Notes: a model not told the origin generated them from the sequence alone. Counted from the stretch's first letter, positions 10,750 to 21,951 are shown. The stretch is 64,000 nucleotides of DNA from Phytoseiulus persimilis (GCA_037576195.1 CM075102.1:15310745-15374744), one strand, 5' to 3'. Numbers and translations: made by a program.

Positions 10750-11870
10750 TCGTGGGAACTTCGACAGGCGACAACTTCACCCTACCTACCTCCCGACTGG
10801 TTGAGCAGAAACGCTCTGAGAAGAATTTCAATGGCTAAGTGAAATGAGTGTTTAGTGTTCGGCTGGGCCCGGTCGGCGTTCGAGCCGCGGTTTCCAACAG
10901 TCCCCCTCGTTCCGGCCGGCAGGCAGGCAGGCACACAGAGAGCCGCAGATAGCAAAACAGTAAACGACCTCAGCACATACGACTGCCGCCGAGAGACAGA
11001 CGCACATAAATCTTTGATCGCTGACAGAGAGCGTTCTGGTTTTTAGACATTTTATGTGTTGCCGTTGAGCCCTAGGCGACGGCTGTCCATGTTATTCCGG
11101 TCCCAATTTTAGTCTCGGATGTTTGAAAGCTCGAACTCGTCGCCGCCTGACGTCTCGTCCTGGGTCCCGGACTTTTCTCGTTTTCCCAATCTCTCTCGCA
11201 TCTTGCGAGTTTCTAATCCTGAAACCTCGTACCTCCGATCATCGAATGCGTGGGGCACAGGCGGTCATTCAGCCGTATCCGCTTTTTTCTAGCTAGGTTC
11301 ACCAACCGCGACCCATCGCCGAGCAGAATGTAAGATGTCTGAGAAGACCGGGAGCAATGATGAAAACCCTAGCGAGCGCTAAAAACTCGCGCGGTGCTGG
11401 CGGTCGGTCGGTAGTTCGTGGTGGCGGCAGCAGCAGCGGCAACGGTGCTGGTGGTGTCTTGTGTCGAGTACACAGCCCAGGGCAAAGGATCCATCCCGCA
11501 GACTTTTTGTGAGATTAAATTTTGCAAAGTGCCCTCGTTCGCTCTCACACAAGTTCGGCGCCAGTCGCGGCCAACCTGGAAGAAGTGGAGGCCTTGGCGG
11601 GATCGAGGCCAGCTTGGTGGTAGAGCGAGTACGCAGGGGTGGTCGCGGGAATGCTCCGAACTGGAGTGGAATGAAACCGAATTTCGTCGACGGACTCCTA
11701 TGCTCATCTAAATGTCTTTTTCCCAGACTGGAACAATTGGCCTGAATAGCGGCGCGGCGTTGTCCGCGTAGCAGACCACAAGCAGACGTTTCCGATCGTA
11801 AACAACAACTTGGTCCATGGACACTCTCAAGAAGACACACCAGAGTGGTTAGAGAGAGGAGCTTTGAGGA

Positions 11871-11894
11871 GGAATTCGTCATCTGACGAATTCC
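11871..11894. other. 24-bp interrupted palindrome
   Basis: Arms of 11 bp (GGAATTCGTCA and its exact complement) are separated by TC. This is dyad symmetry of the kind bound by dimeric proteins, but it overlaps the 5' part of a plus frame, so it may be chance coding sequence. Confidence 0.85.
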
Positions 11895-11908
11895 GCAGAG
11901 TCCATCGA

Positions 11909-12226
11909 ATGCATGCAACTCCAGCGAGGAACTTGTTGGCTGATACTGGCAGTCAGAGGGCTCTCTGCAGATCTCACATAGGCGATCAGAGGGTAGTTTC
12001 GGCCGGCCTGCTACGGAGGTGTCGCCGATCGCTATTATTCTCCTGTCATTCTGTAGATGCTGGAAGAGAGGGGCTGATAGCCTTCCTCGTCGAGGTGATT
12101 AGCGAGGCGCTCGGAATATCGCTTCGAGAGGGAAGAACAGCGAGAACGCTGGAGGGAGGAAGAGTGACATGTCAAGAAGGAAGCGATGATGACGGCGACG
12201 CAGGCTTCCCCTTCGACAGCCGGTGA
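11909..12226 (+). CDS. Unknown 105-aa protein
   Basis: The in-frame ATG is at 11909, and the frame is also open upstream to 11810. Over the full frame first positions are 38/22/20, and the last 50 codons exceed 50% G1. The C-terminal half has a helix-like stretch (EGLIAFLVEVISEALGISL) and then an acidic SDDDGD segment. No signal peptide is seen. This is one of the better plus-strand candidates here, without family assignment. Confidence 0.4.
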   Translation: MHATPARNLLADTGSQRALCRSHIGDQRVVSAGLLRRCRRSLLFSCHSVDAGREGLIAFLVEVISEALGISLREGRTARTLEGGRVTCQEGSDDDGDAGFPFDSR

Positions 12227-12895
12227 ATCGATCTACCACTCAGTTGGTAACCTGGCAAACCTGAAATGAGCCTGCTGCCTGCCTATTTGGTTCGAGGTTG
12301 TGGTTCCTTATGAACGCGTTCATGTCCACGTTGCACTCAGGGAAGCAAGATTCATGAAGGTCCAGTCGTCCCTTTGTTGTTGATAAGGAAGCGGGCACGT
12401 TTGGATACGGATCAGATAGAGCTAGGGCACCTATGGGGAAAGTGACCTGGCCAGTGAATGGGGGTTAGATGAGGCATGTGGGCGAAGGAATACAGAGATT
12501 CATTCAATGATTCATTAGGCGGTCTTTTCGTTGGGACGCAACTTTCCTTCTTCCGTCCATCGTTCGTTGATGATGCTCTCTCGAATCAGCGAGGATCCTC
12601 CCCCTACCGGTCAACCGGCAGCGGGTCCGATCCTGGACCCCTATCGAGCCTGGAACGGCTCTGCCGCCACAGAATCAGCCAGCCGGCCAGCAGAATGAGC
12701 CAGCTATAGAAGTGAACCGCAAGCACGCAGTCGGGCAGGCCATAGAGTGGGGAGCCATCTTGCTGCATTGACGAACGGAGCGTCCGTTTTTAGGTTTCAG
12801 ATATAGGACACACCAGGCGGAGGCGGCCCGCGAAGGGCCTCACCTCTCGCCTTCTGCAGCCGTTCGTCCTTACGTCCGTTCGCATCGCCGCTGGT

Positions 12896-12909
12896 TGGTA
12901 AGCTTACCA
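12896..12909. other. 14-bp palindrome with adjacent half-copy
   Basis: A TGGTAAGCTTACCA palindrome is followed at 12912-12920 by a direct repeat of AGCTTACCA, giving three half-sites in 25 bp. Confidence 0.8.
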
Positions 12910-13091
12910 CTAGCTTACCATCCGGGCTTGGACTCTCGACGGCCAACGAGATCCATCAAGGTGCTGCTGGTGCATCGAATGAGCGAGCTGGGCGCAGCAG
13001 ACGGAGAGCAGTTCCGCTCGCTTGAAGTGAGACCTGCTCTCCCTCTCCATGGCTGCGTGGTAGGGTTACATCGAGATTCCTTCAGAGGTAG

Positions 13092-13120
13092 ACGATGATG
13101 ATGACGACGACGACGACGAG
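13092..13120. repeat. GAT/GAC trinucleotide repeat
   Basis: A (GAT)3 run changes into (GAC)6 with one base variation between units. Confidence 0.9.
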
Positions 13121-13569
13121 ATCGGGACTGAGCGAACCCACTGAGCTATAGAGTGGCTCCTAAAAGGAAGCAGCGGTGCATCTTCTCTCAACAATGTTGG
13201 TAATCAGAGGCCCTGCCTGTGCCGCTGCTGGAAAAGGGGAAACGGGGACCTTTGATCTTTCCTATGACAGTTGGGGCCCTGCGCTAAGTGTTTAATTGTG
13301 CTGTTGAACGAAGCTCGCATGCAGTCACGCAGTCAGCCAGGGAACCGAGAGGGAGGAGAAGTAAGAAACCCAACTGGCCGGGACACGCAAGCGGCCGAGA
13401 AAGAGCTGGCAGCAAAAAAAAAGAGTGGAAAAAATCCACAAACTGAGTCTGTCGCCATCTGAGGACTTGTGTAGGTACTTCAAGTACCTCGAGCGGGCCG
13501 CCACCGTCGAGTGAAAAGCTAGAACGGAGCGGCGCCTGTGTGTTTTGGTTTCCAGGACGGCAGTCAGAC

Positions 13570-14019
13570 ATGTCTTCTTATTCCTCTTCCCCGCCTGAGC
13601 AGCAGGACGGAGGCGGAGAAGAGGACGGCGGGCGTCCGTCGTATGCAAGCGGCGTGCGACAAAAGTTTTGTCCAAACACAGGACGTTGCTCGCAACTCGC
13701 TTGGACAAACAGCGAATACAAAAAGCTCGCGGAGCTGATTAATATATTCACCGGTGGCCGTCTTGCTAGCCTATGGTCCAGTCGAGTGCCCGGCGTCCGC
13801 CCGGAGATCATCCACGATTCGTTGAAAGGTTTTCCGAGAAACGTTCGATCAACGGAATTAAAATATCTGGCTGACGCTCCGGCACCGAGCTGTCAACTAG
13901 AATTATTACGCGAACGGACCAACGCGTCGAGCACCGCGGCACGGAGGGCATTTCTCGGTCATCGTCGCGACGCCTCTTCGACGGGATTATCGCGTTATCT
14001 CCGCCGATTCCGACGCTAG
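13570..14019 (+). CDS. Unknown 149-aa protein behind a 5'UTR intron
   Basis: A TGTTTTGGTTTCCAG acceptor ends at 13555 and is followed 15 nt later by ATG. The frame runs 149 codons to TAG with 29/20/23, a weak bias. Residues 1-25 are Ser, Gly and Glu rich. A Cys pair lies in FCPNTGRC, and the C-terminus is strongly basic (YLRRFRR). There is no signal peptide or known domain. Just upstream, 13319-13462 is another short frame (G1 37, T1 11) that could be an earlier exon. It converges with the minus frame ending at 14042. Confidence 0.35.
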   Translation: MSSYSSSPPEQQDGGGEEDGGRPSYASGVRQKFCPNTGRCSQLAWTNSEYKKLAELINIFTGGRLASLWSSRVPGVRPEIIHDSLKGFPRNVRSTELKYLADAPAPSCQLELLRERTNASSTAARRAFLGHRRDASSTGLSRYLRRFRR

Positions 14020-14027
14020 GGTCTCCG

Positions 14028-14043
14028 TTTATTTCTTTTTATT
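14028..14043 (-). terminator. Tandem poly(A) signals (minus strand)
   Basis: Two AATAAA hexamers on the minus strand (TTTATT at 14028-14033 and 14038-14043), one overlapping the stop codon of the 14042-14278 frame. Confidence 0.5.
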
Positions 14044-14278
14044 AGGAGGAGAAGAAAAAGCGCGCGACTTCGTCGAATATCACATCCGATAGCAAACACA
14101 CTGACGCCGTTATCATCAGTCGCGTTTTCTGCGAGAATCTTTCGATTTGTGAATCTTCGCTCGGATCGCCTTCCAGAGGGTCCGGTTCGACGGCGCTATC
14201 AGTCGTTTGACAATTGATTTCAATGAAAATACCCGTCGGCATTAAAATCATTATTATCTCCGATGCTGTTAACGTCAT
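14042..14278 (-). CDS. Unknown 78-aa frame with poly(A) signals at its stop
   Basis: ATG is at 14278 and the frame has 29/32/23 with a clearly low C1. The stop is part of TAATAAA, and a second AATAAA follows 10 nt later. Residues 5-20 and 52-66 are hydrophobic, separated by an acidic EPDPLEGDPSEDS linker, so two short membrane segments are possible. The gap to the convergent plus frame is 22 nt. Confidence 0.35.
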   Translation of the reverse strand: MTLTASEIIMILMPTGIFIEINCQTTDSAVEPDPLEGDPSEDSQIERFSQKTRLMITASVCLLSDVIFDEVARFFFSS

Positions 14279-15643
14279 CCGAGCGTTCTATCAAGCATAG
14301 AGCGTACGGCTTATGAAGTTGGTATTCGAACGTGAAAAACGACAAAGATTGGCCGTCTGGTTACCGCCTGCAGACGGGGAAATATTTCTGCGCGTTGAGA
14401 ATCCTCTCGTCGATCCGATCGAGCTCTCAACGAGCGTCCAGTGCTGAGGGATCCTCTTCCATGATTGAGCAGGGCCCTGAACAGGAGACTAGCCATCCTC
14501 CGAATGTGTTGAGGTTGAGAGGATCTCTGATGAGCTCTCGGCCGAGGTCCTGGGAGGAATTCGCCGGTGTGTGCAACAGCCGTGAACCGAAGTGACGAAC
14601 TCGAACTGTGACTCAGACATGGGAGGAGTTTGCGTGAGACTATAATTGTGGGCGTTCTAGGAAATCAACACTCAAAATAGAAAACAACTCCAATCTCAGA
14701 AGATACGAAGCGCAGAAACAGAAGCTACTCTGCAATTAGCTGAGGAGTTGTGTCGTGAGAGTTGGAAGGACTCGGCCCTGGATGTGCGAAGTGAATTCAT
14801 GGAATGTGAAAATTGGAAAAACCATGTCCGATAGCTGCTTTTTCTCTTCTGCTCTAGCCCTGCGCGACTCCGCTCGACTGACAGAAGGGACGCGCAAAGT
14901 GCAAGATGCTCGTCCCTCCATTGGCTGCCGCGTCGAAAAGAGGTGAAGTGAACACTAAAACACCGGCAACGAACGGCAGTCAGAAGCAAGCTGATGATTT
15001 CAGCCCCGTCGTCTCATGCGACATTTACGTGGTCGGTGCCAACCGAAATTGTTATGGCGTCGTCCGGCGCGGGTAGTGATGCGACCAGCCGCGAGTCAGG
15101 TTGCTTGGCTCAACATGTCGTTCTCGGCCAGTTCGTAATTGGTGGTTGTCAGCGAGCAGCCAGAAAGGTTAGGATGAGTCGCGACATCGTTCTTGCCACC
15201 GATTCGCCGTCAGCTAGCCGACCGAGCTGCAGAACGACTCTCGGAAAGCAGTAGAACGACACACCAGGCCTCCCTGATTCTTTCTCTGAAAGGGTTAATT
15301 CACACACACACATTTGCGCACAAACACGCGGAACCAAGCCGAACCGCCGGAAACCTTAGAGCCTCTGGGCTGATGAGCAAGGGCCATAAACATAACGACT
15401 CTAGAAAACAACAACGAAATGTCAGCGATGCTTCAAATCATCAACCTACTAATCATCAGAAACTGCGTCACGGCGGTGGTGGTGCGGGGAGTTAAAGTTT
15501 AATGGCTCGACTCAGCTCGCGTTACTCAGAATACCGAGCTGTGTGGATACTCCGAGCTCTCCGATTACGGTTGAAGTCCTCGCTCGATTGACCCCTGGAA
15601 GTTGAGCTCCTCCTCAAGGCTTTCAGCTTGAATCTCGAGCAAA

Positions 15644-16627
15644 CTATTCCAATTGCACCACAACCTCATATGAGTCCTGCGTGGAAGTGTTGCGCACTCG
15701 CCGATTTCTGAGACCCGAGTTCGGGGACGCGGGTCCTGTGGGTTCAGGAATAGTGCTTTGGGAATGCTGTGGGAATGAAAGATAGAGATTGAGAGGAAGG
15801 GCGGGCAAGTAGAGGGAGGCGGGAAGTGGTCGTAGAGGATAGTAAAGACAACGGGGAAAAAATGGACAGAAATAGAGGGGCCCTGTGCGATGATTGAATT
15901 CGTGCACGGAAAGGCGCGTGTCGGCAAAGATTCGTTCAAAGCTTCTTCCGCACCTTCTCGAAATTCCGTGTTCGGCCTCTCTCGTTTCAAGAACGGTGGC
16001 GGCAGCAGGAGGTCGGTTGGTTGGAGTCCTTTTCCTTTGTCCTGTAGTGTGTTCCCAATTGCCTGCCATTTTCTTTTGGCCGTTCCTCTCTGGTTCTATC
16101 TCTCGAACCAGTCTCCCCTCCGTCCTCTGGGGTTGTTCCCGCCACCGCTGGTGGTCGTCGTCGACGTCCCTCAGTGGGACTTGGCCTTTCTTCCCGTCGA
16201 GCAGTGCTGACGTGGCAAAAATAATTCGCTTTAATTTCTCCCACCGGGAACGCGGGGAGATAGCCGCCTTTCCCGCCGACCCACACCCCCGCCGTTCTCC
16301 GCCCGCGTTCGAGGGAGGCGCAGGCGAAACAAGGAAGATGGCGGAGCGAGATCTCGTTCGTGAGGAACCTGATTTCCGACAAACGGTCCATTGGACACCT
16401 CGGAGGTGGGAAGCCGCACGCGTAGAGTGTCTGAAGTTCTGACCGCCGACGTGGAAGAGAAAAAAACCTTGGGAATTCCCGACTTTGGGGAGGGGAATCA
16501 AGGCCCTGTATTCGGAGAGACGGCTCCGCACAGTTGCCTCGGCGAACAGGTGGCGGAGAAAACCTCCTAGTGTACATCCGACTTCGGCCGCTCGCTTGTC
16601 TCCAGTCCGAAGAGCTAGAGTCGGCTT
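15644..16627 (-). CDS. Unknown long exon, 328 codons, longest frame in the window
   Basis: An excellent acceptor (CCTCTTCTTTCCCCTCTCCAG) ends at 16628. Reading from 16627 the frame is open for 327 residues to TAA. A 118-codon count in the middle gives 33/31/8, a strong signature. That part is charged and Gln/Arg rich, as in a nuclear or disordered protein. The last 80 codons are pyrimidine-rich (PPLPASLYLPALPLNLYL) and contain a second good acceptor (TTTCATTCCCACAG), so the real exon may stop earlier. No ATG lies near the start, so an upstream exon is expected. The plus frame inside it, 15894-16442, is probably its shadow. Confidence 0.5.
   Translation of the reverse strand, partial: KPTLALRTGDKRAAEVGCTLGGFLRHLFAEATVRSRLSEYRALIPLPKVGNSQGFFLFHVGGQNFRHSTRAASHLRGVQWTVCRKSGSSRTRSRSAIFLVSPAPPSNAGGERRGCGSAGKAAISPRSRWEKLKRIIFATSALLDGKKGQVPLRDVDDDHQRWREQPQRTEGRLVREIEPERNGQKKMAGNWEHTTGQRKRTPTNRPPAAATVLETREAEHGISRRCGRSFERIFADTRLSVHEFNHRTGPLYFCPFFPRCLYYPLRPLPASLYLPALPLNLYLSFPQHSQSTIPEPTGPASPNSGLRNRRVRNTSTQDSYEVVVQLE
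16335..16344 (+). promoter_or_regulatory. AAGATGGCGG motif (YY1-like)
   Basis: An exact match to the metazoan AAGATGGCGG core that occurs near promoters and in ideal start contexts. Its ATG opens only a 34-codon frame. It lies inside the minus-strand exon and may be chance. Confidence 0.25.
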
Positions 16628-17302
16628 CTGGAGAGGGGAAAGAAGAGGGTACACCTGTTAAAAGGGTTGAGATGAAACGGACCACTCAGACAGACCCAAA
16701 GAACGATCCTGCCGACGCGTCTTTTCAAAGTGGCCACTTAGCCTCCCCGACAGTCTTCTTCTTCCTCGTCGTATTTCTTCTTCTTTTCTTGGTCACCCGC
16801 AGTGAACTGTTCCCGGTTTTTCCGTGGTGCGCTTTTTCCACGCTTTCATACTCTCCGTTGTGATAAAATCACCCTTAATGATCGTGGTAGGTATTGTCAT
16901 CTTGGATAGTCGCGGGATCGTGCTCGTGTGAATCGCGTCGGGGGTCAGTCGGTTAGAGCCGCGCTAGAAACCTCTGGAAGCGCTCACTGATAAATGCCAT
17001 GCAGCTGAAATCGAATAAGTGATGAGAAACACGAGGAAACCGAGTAGAACTTGTGATTTGTCCGAGTTCGGAATCTGATCCAGATTCGGAGCAGTTACGT
17101 CGCAAGCCCCGCTCTCCTCTCGATCTGCTTGTTTCCCTGCTCATCCGTAAGCCGTTCAATCGGTCGGTCCGTTGGCCATGGATAAAGTCGACAGCTGAAG
17201 GAATGTCGTTCCGTCTGATTTTCTTTTCCGTCCCTCCTTCGTTTTCGTCGACGTTTTTCTCTGCTTGTCTCGAATGTGTCTGCTGCTGTGGCCGGTTCCC
17301 GC

Positions 17303-17366
17303 GCGTCTTCTGGCTGTACTTCTGCTGACTATATGGGTCAGCAGAAGTAGAAGAGAAAGAAGACGC
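17303..17366. ncRNA. 64-nt stem-loop resembling a microRNA precursor
   Basis: The inner stem has 13 perfect pairs (17317-17329 with 17337-17349) around a 7-nt TATATGG loop. An outer stem of 9 perfect pairs (17303-17311 with 17358-17366) follows, with a 5/8-nt asymmetric internal loop between. Total paired length is 22 bp, close to the length of a small-RNA duplex. The orientation is unknown because the complement folds too. I do not recognise the sequence as a known microRNA. It overlaps the end of a weak plus frame (17053-17328). Confidence 0.35.
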
Positions 17367-17560
17367 ATCAGAAAAACCTGTCAAACTGCGAATGCCCACT
17401 CGCGGATTTGCATAAGTTGTTGAACTGTACCCGAGCGCCGTATTCAATCCGCTCATGCGTCCACGGAGCTGTTGTAGCTTTACCGTTTCGAACTATCAGA
17501 CACACAGTCCGCTGCTCGCCGACCCCTTCCAATCGGAGATTAACTCATCTTTGCTTCAAC

Positions 17561-17716
17561 ATGCTGGCGCGAAGCTTGTTTCATTATTTGCTCTCGTTTT
17601 TTCTTCGCCGGATTTTGTTTCTGATTGAATCCGTGAAACTCACCTCGGGGGAAGGAGCACGCAGATGGAACCGAGCGCTTCGAGCTGGCGAAGAACATGA
17701 ATCATTCTGGAGGTGA
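17561..17716 (+). CDS. Unknown 51-aa small membrane protein candidate
   Basis: The ATG has A at -3. Residues 5-22 (SLFHYLLSFFLRRILFLI) form a hydrophobic segment, then a hydrophilic EGARRWNRALRAGEEHESFWR tail. The stop at 17714 is followed 36 nt later by AATAAA at 17752. The frame is also open upstream to 17408, so it could be the end of a longer exon. Confidence 0.25.
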   Translation: MLARSLFHYLLSFFLRRILFLIESVKLTSGEGARRWNRALRAGEEHESFWR

Positions 17717-17766
17717 AAAAACTGGGAATAGTTCCGAAAAAAAAATGGAATGCAATAAAAACGAGA

Positions 17767-20700
17767 AACGGTCAGCACTACTTTCTGACCGAGACCGAAG
17801 CTGGTATGATGATATTTTTGTTGGAAAATAGTCTTCACAACATTTAAAAAGCGACAATTATAATTACGGCAGAAAGGCAGAGCGAAGCCAGGAATGAATG
17901 TCGTTCCGTTTTGCTCGTTCGTTCCTTCCACTCGGAACAACAAGCCATAAATTCAGTGCAGACAAAAGAAAGTAGGTGGATCGGCCGTAAGTGCGTGGAA
18001 GACGTGCAGTGTCGCTCAAACTTCACCGAGTCACTAACTTCGTCGCGTGGTCGGTGGTGGACGATCCAAGTTATAGTTACGGATAGAGGAGGAGAAAAAT
18101 GGGGAGAACAAAAGACATGGAGTATAATACCCGAACCGAAAATGCTGTATCCCCGCGGAACACGTCCGTCTCTGAGAAACCGTCCCAAAACTTGAAAACC
18201 AGGGAGAGCTACCGAAGAGCGAAACAATAACGCGAATAAAAACGTAGGAAGTCGGCATAGAGCTCAGTGAAATGGGTAACAGCGTTGACCGCGGAGAAGC
18301 GAACGGAAATCAGGCGATTTCCTTCTAAAAGAGTTTTGGTAGATTTCAACTTCTGAAACAGAGGAAAACATTCATTACCGATCCTTGCTGTGTGCGGCTC
18401 CGATGGAAGATGCAACGGGCGTTCGACCGCTCGATTCGTCGTCAGTGGAGAGGAGCCAGGATGCGAGACACGAAAATTTCAAGTGCTTTGACGAGGCTTC
18501 CGAAGCGTTACTGCCAGTCGCTCGCTCGCCCCCAACTTCTTCCTTGCTTCGTCCCTGAATCTTTTCAAGAGGACCAGAGATTAGCTCGCTGTTCAGTGGT
18601 TTTTTTTCTTTCGGTTTCTTTCTCTCGTCCTTCTTCTCATTCCGCGCAACCAAAGACAGAGACATTGTTTTGATAAGAGATTTTCTGAGCTGGGGCCCTC
18701 CAGGAGTTCAGCAGGCGCGAGAAAGTTGTGAAAAGTAGATGAACGGAGCCGTAAACCGAACAAGAAAATATTGACGAGTTCGAAACGTGGGATCTTTGGT
18801 GACGTCTCGATAACGTTAATCTCGAAAGAGCGGATGCAATCGTTCCCTCAAGGCAAAGAGAACTCTCCGCTGGAGAACTCTCCTGCGTTCCTGCAATCGA
18901 TACTCACTTCGATACTCTGGATAGTTTTGAGACAGACCGTTCCATCAACGATAAATCATCGTTGAGGGCCGCTCTCTCCTCATGCGGGTCTTCAACAGAA
19001 ACTACTCAAAAAAGACTACCAGAAGGATCGCGAAGAATAAACAGCTCGGAGAGACTCGCCGAAAGAGCCCCTTAGCCAGGTTCTAGGAGACCGCGGACGG
19101 TCGTTCCGACAAACCCTCATCTCAGAACCGATGTCCATTCCCTCTTGTGAGACAAAGTAACTTCTGGTTCCCAAGACTCGACTACGTGGCGTACAATTAC
19201 AGATTGTTTCCTCCATCAAATTCTTCGTTTGATGGAGCCAGCCACGCTAGTCTTCTTCTCGGGCTGACTCGTCTGAGCTCAGGTGCACGATACGGCCTGG
19301 GCATTGCGTCTTTCAGGCTGGCACACACGACGACCGTCGCCTAGACCAAGGGGAGCATTTGATTCATTTTCGAGTGAACAATCAAAACTGGGTTTCCCAT
19401 GGTTCCTTTGCACTCCCTCCCTTGTCATCCTGCCCTTGTATCGTGCTCTGAAGGTTCTTCCGTTGCCGAAATTGCTTTCCACTCCGGAAATTCCCCCCGA
19501 AGCCGTGCAGCACCTCGGGCCGCGATCGGCTCACAACTTATTCCACGACACGTGAACGGCAGGGAGACAGCGTGGACATTTTTCTTCTTATTCCCTCCTT
19601 GTCTGCCTTCCCTGTCTCAAAAACGAATTTATTCGTTTGTGAGTTTTTCGTCGGGTTTTTTCCCTCCTAGTTTTTCTCCGCTTTTTTAGGCGGCGTTTTT
19701 GTGCGTTTGTGACTCGGTGACCAGGAGCGAGCGGACTGGTTGGCTACCTTCGAGAGAACTGTCGACATTGTGTCCAGTTTCACTGCTGGTGCTCAGTTGT
19801 CCGGTTGTCACCGTGAAAATGGCGCTGTCACGTCGTGAAAACCGTTGTTCTTCCTATCGGAGAGTTTTTGAGCGTGAATATGGCTTCCCGTGATCTATTT
19901 TAGACAATCATTCCATTCAAACGCTCCGACAGTCAGCGAGGGCAAGCACCTAGTTGAGAGTTCGTGATGAATAGGAGGACTCTTCATCCACTTTTCTGAC
20001 GATTGAGACATTCACCGATTCCCTTCAGATGAAGCGAGCCGGGAGCTGTTCAGGGTTCCACGGGGGATTGTCATTTTTGCTGGCGAGCGCGTCCTACGGA
20101 AGCAGGGCGAGCGGGGCATCGTTCCGATATCGAAACAAGCCTCGCCTCCATCTGTCTCAGCCTCGCAACTACTGTCAAACGGGCCGACGTTAGTTTGGAT
20201 GTCATCGAATCTTTTGTTGTCAACGAACACATCGCGACGGCTCCTACTTCTTTACCAGCCTCCTTTCCTCCTATAGATCAAACCTACCGAACATCTTTGC
20301 AATATCGACTCATTGAGTCGGTGATCGGCGGCGACTCGCCGAATGCGAATCACTTTCAAAGCTCGAGCAATGACCTGTCCAGGAATTATCCATGAAATTC
20401 AAGGTTCGTGCCGGGGAGTGTCGTGCGGGTCCGTTTGGCATGGGTCACGCAGCGTTCCCGCTGGGTCCTTCATCTGGGATCGGTGCGCGCCCTCCATCAT
20501 GCAGTCAACGTCCTTTCACCCGTCCAGGAACTCTTGGAACGATGATCTCCTGCATTGCATGGAATCCCCTCGTTAAGCGTGTTCTGCTGTTGGGACAGGT
20601 CCCGGGATATGCCTGACGGGGGGAAAGTTTCATGAATTCGCGAGTCTTTCTGCAACAGGGATCGGATGGACCCGCGGAGTGGCGAACCCTCGGACGGCCG

Positions 20701-20893
20701 AACAAACAAACTATACTTATGCAGACGCACATGCATTTTTCACGAGGTTTCCTCTATTCGAGCCCGAACCCTCTTGTCTTTTTCTCCATTCCGCTCCGTC
20801 TCCGAGCGATTCCAACCGAAGGGAGCTGCTGAAGCTTCCGGAATGTCCGCTCCCCTTTCTCCCGCCACACTTCCTTCTCACTAGAGGGATTAG
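17767..20893. other. Stretch with only weak, conflicting frames
   Basis: Frames worth noting: 18771-18965 plus, 19016-19219 minus (its ATG lies in the 19211-19237 hairpin), 20029-20193 plus (ATG directly after a CCCTTCAG acceptor, signal-like start) against 20012-20230 minus, and 20195-20395 plus (flat first positions). None is convincing. No repeats longer than 20 bp. Confidence 0.4.
19211..19237. other. 10-bp inverted repeat, 7-nt loop
   Basis: CTCCATCAAA is mirrored by TTTGATGGAG around TTCTTCG. On the minus strand the right arm contains a candidate ATG. Confidence 0.8.
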
Positions 20894-21275
20894 GTGTCTC
20901 GTCTGTTCCACGCATTTATAGAGAAAGGAGCTGAAGTGTTCCCAGCCCGAGTTCGAGAGCTCGAGTCGAGTTCTTCTCTACTCGTTCGTATGTCGCTCGG
21001 ACCAAAACAGCAACAGCGACCAGGACCAGGGTCTACCCGGGCCGAATGTGGTACTCTCGAGCAGCTCTCCACATTTTTGGTGCCACGTCCTGCATCCCCC
21101 ATGCGCGCAAGTCGTCGGAACAAGGAGTCGATCAAGCTCACGTGTGACTTGAACTCGGAATACAAGACGAGCGCGAAACACGTGTCGAAGACCGCGGATC
21201 GCTCTGGCGTCGGGAACGAGCACGAGAAACGGAGACGGCGTCGCGTCCCCCGGTTCTTCATCGTTGTCATCGTAG

Positions 21276-21500
21276 TTGACTCCATCCCTGTCAGATATTT
21301 ATGGGAATGTAGCGTCAAATTGGGACTCGATTAAAGTCACTATTTATATTCTGTCGGAAACAACTATGGCTATAAGGAACACCGCGGAGTATATACATAT
21401 ACACCCCGATCCCATGGTCTGTCACGGCATCGACCGAAACGACGGACGAGCCACGGCTCACTGCGAGCGGTGGGGAGCTCGCGAGGGAACGAGCGACCAA
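21276..21500 (+). CDS. Unknown exon, 75 codons, with donor
   Basis: The frame is open from 21276 (TTG) past a GTAAGC donor at 21501, and on to TAG at 21618. Over 114 codons it reads 32/28/14. The peptide has balanced composition (SNWDSIKVTIYILSETTMAI). The first in-frame ATG is at 21366. An overlapping plus frame (20894-21334, 146 codons, 31/21/20) ends in an RRRRR cluster plus a hydrophobic IVVIVV run and may belong to the same gene in another phase. Confidence 0.4.
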
Positions 21501-21951
21501 GTAAGCAAACCAGGGGTCCGGGAAGCGGAGCAAACAGGCCAACTAGGGGACACTTGGAGGGGAGCTTCCGAGCTTGTACAAAATTCACAACAACTTCTCC
21601 AACACTCCATCCACATGTAGCTTTCATCAAATCGTTCAGCCAAGGCGGCCAGGGAAATGACTACGAGGGAAGCGCGTGCAAACTTTGGAGGGCGTCCCCA
21701 CACTGCCTCGTCGCTCCACTCCCACTTTCTTCTTGCTTCTGCCTCTACCCTCGTCGACGGAGAAGCGTGCTTTATTCTCTTCCAAGAGAACGTTATTCGG
21801 CCCTCTTATGGCTAGCTGGGTAAGTGGATCCGGTGAAGTTTCGGGGTTCAGGCACTGGCTGTCTTGTCCTTCCGTGGATAAAACACGGGCCTTACTAGGC
21901 GAGGATGAAATTCGACGCGCACTGCGGGATCTGTGGCTCCTCAATGGCCTT

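Noticed and set aside
11379-11918. 179-codon minus frame
   Set aside because: G1 23 and T1 21, with His/Cys/Arg runs from a triplet repeat.
15894-16442. 182-codon plus frame and AAGATGGCGG start
   Set aside because: It lies opposite the better-supported minus exon and is rich in shadow-type residues.
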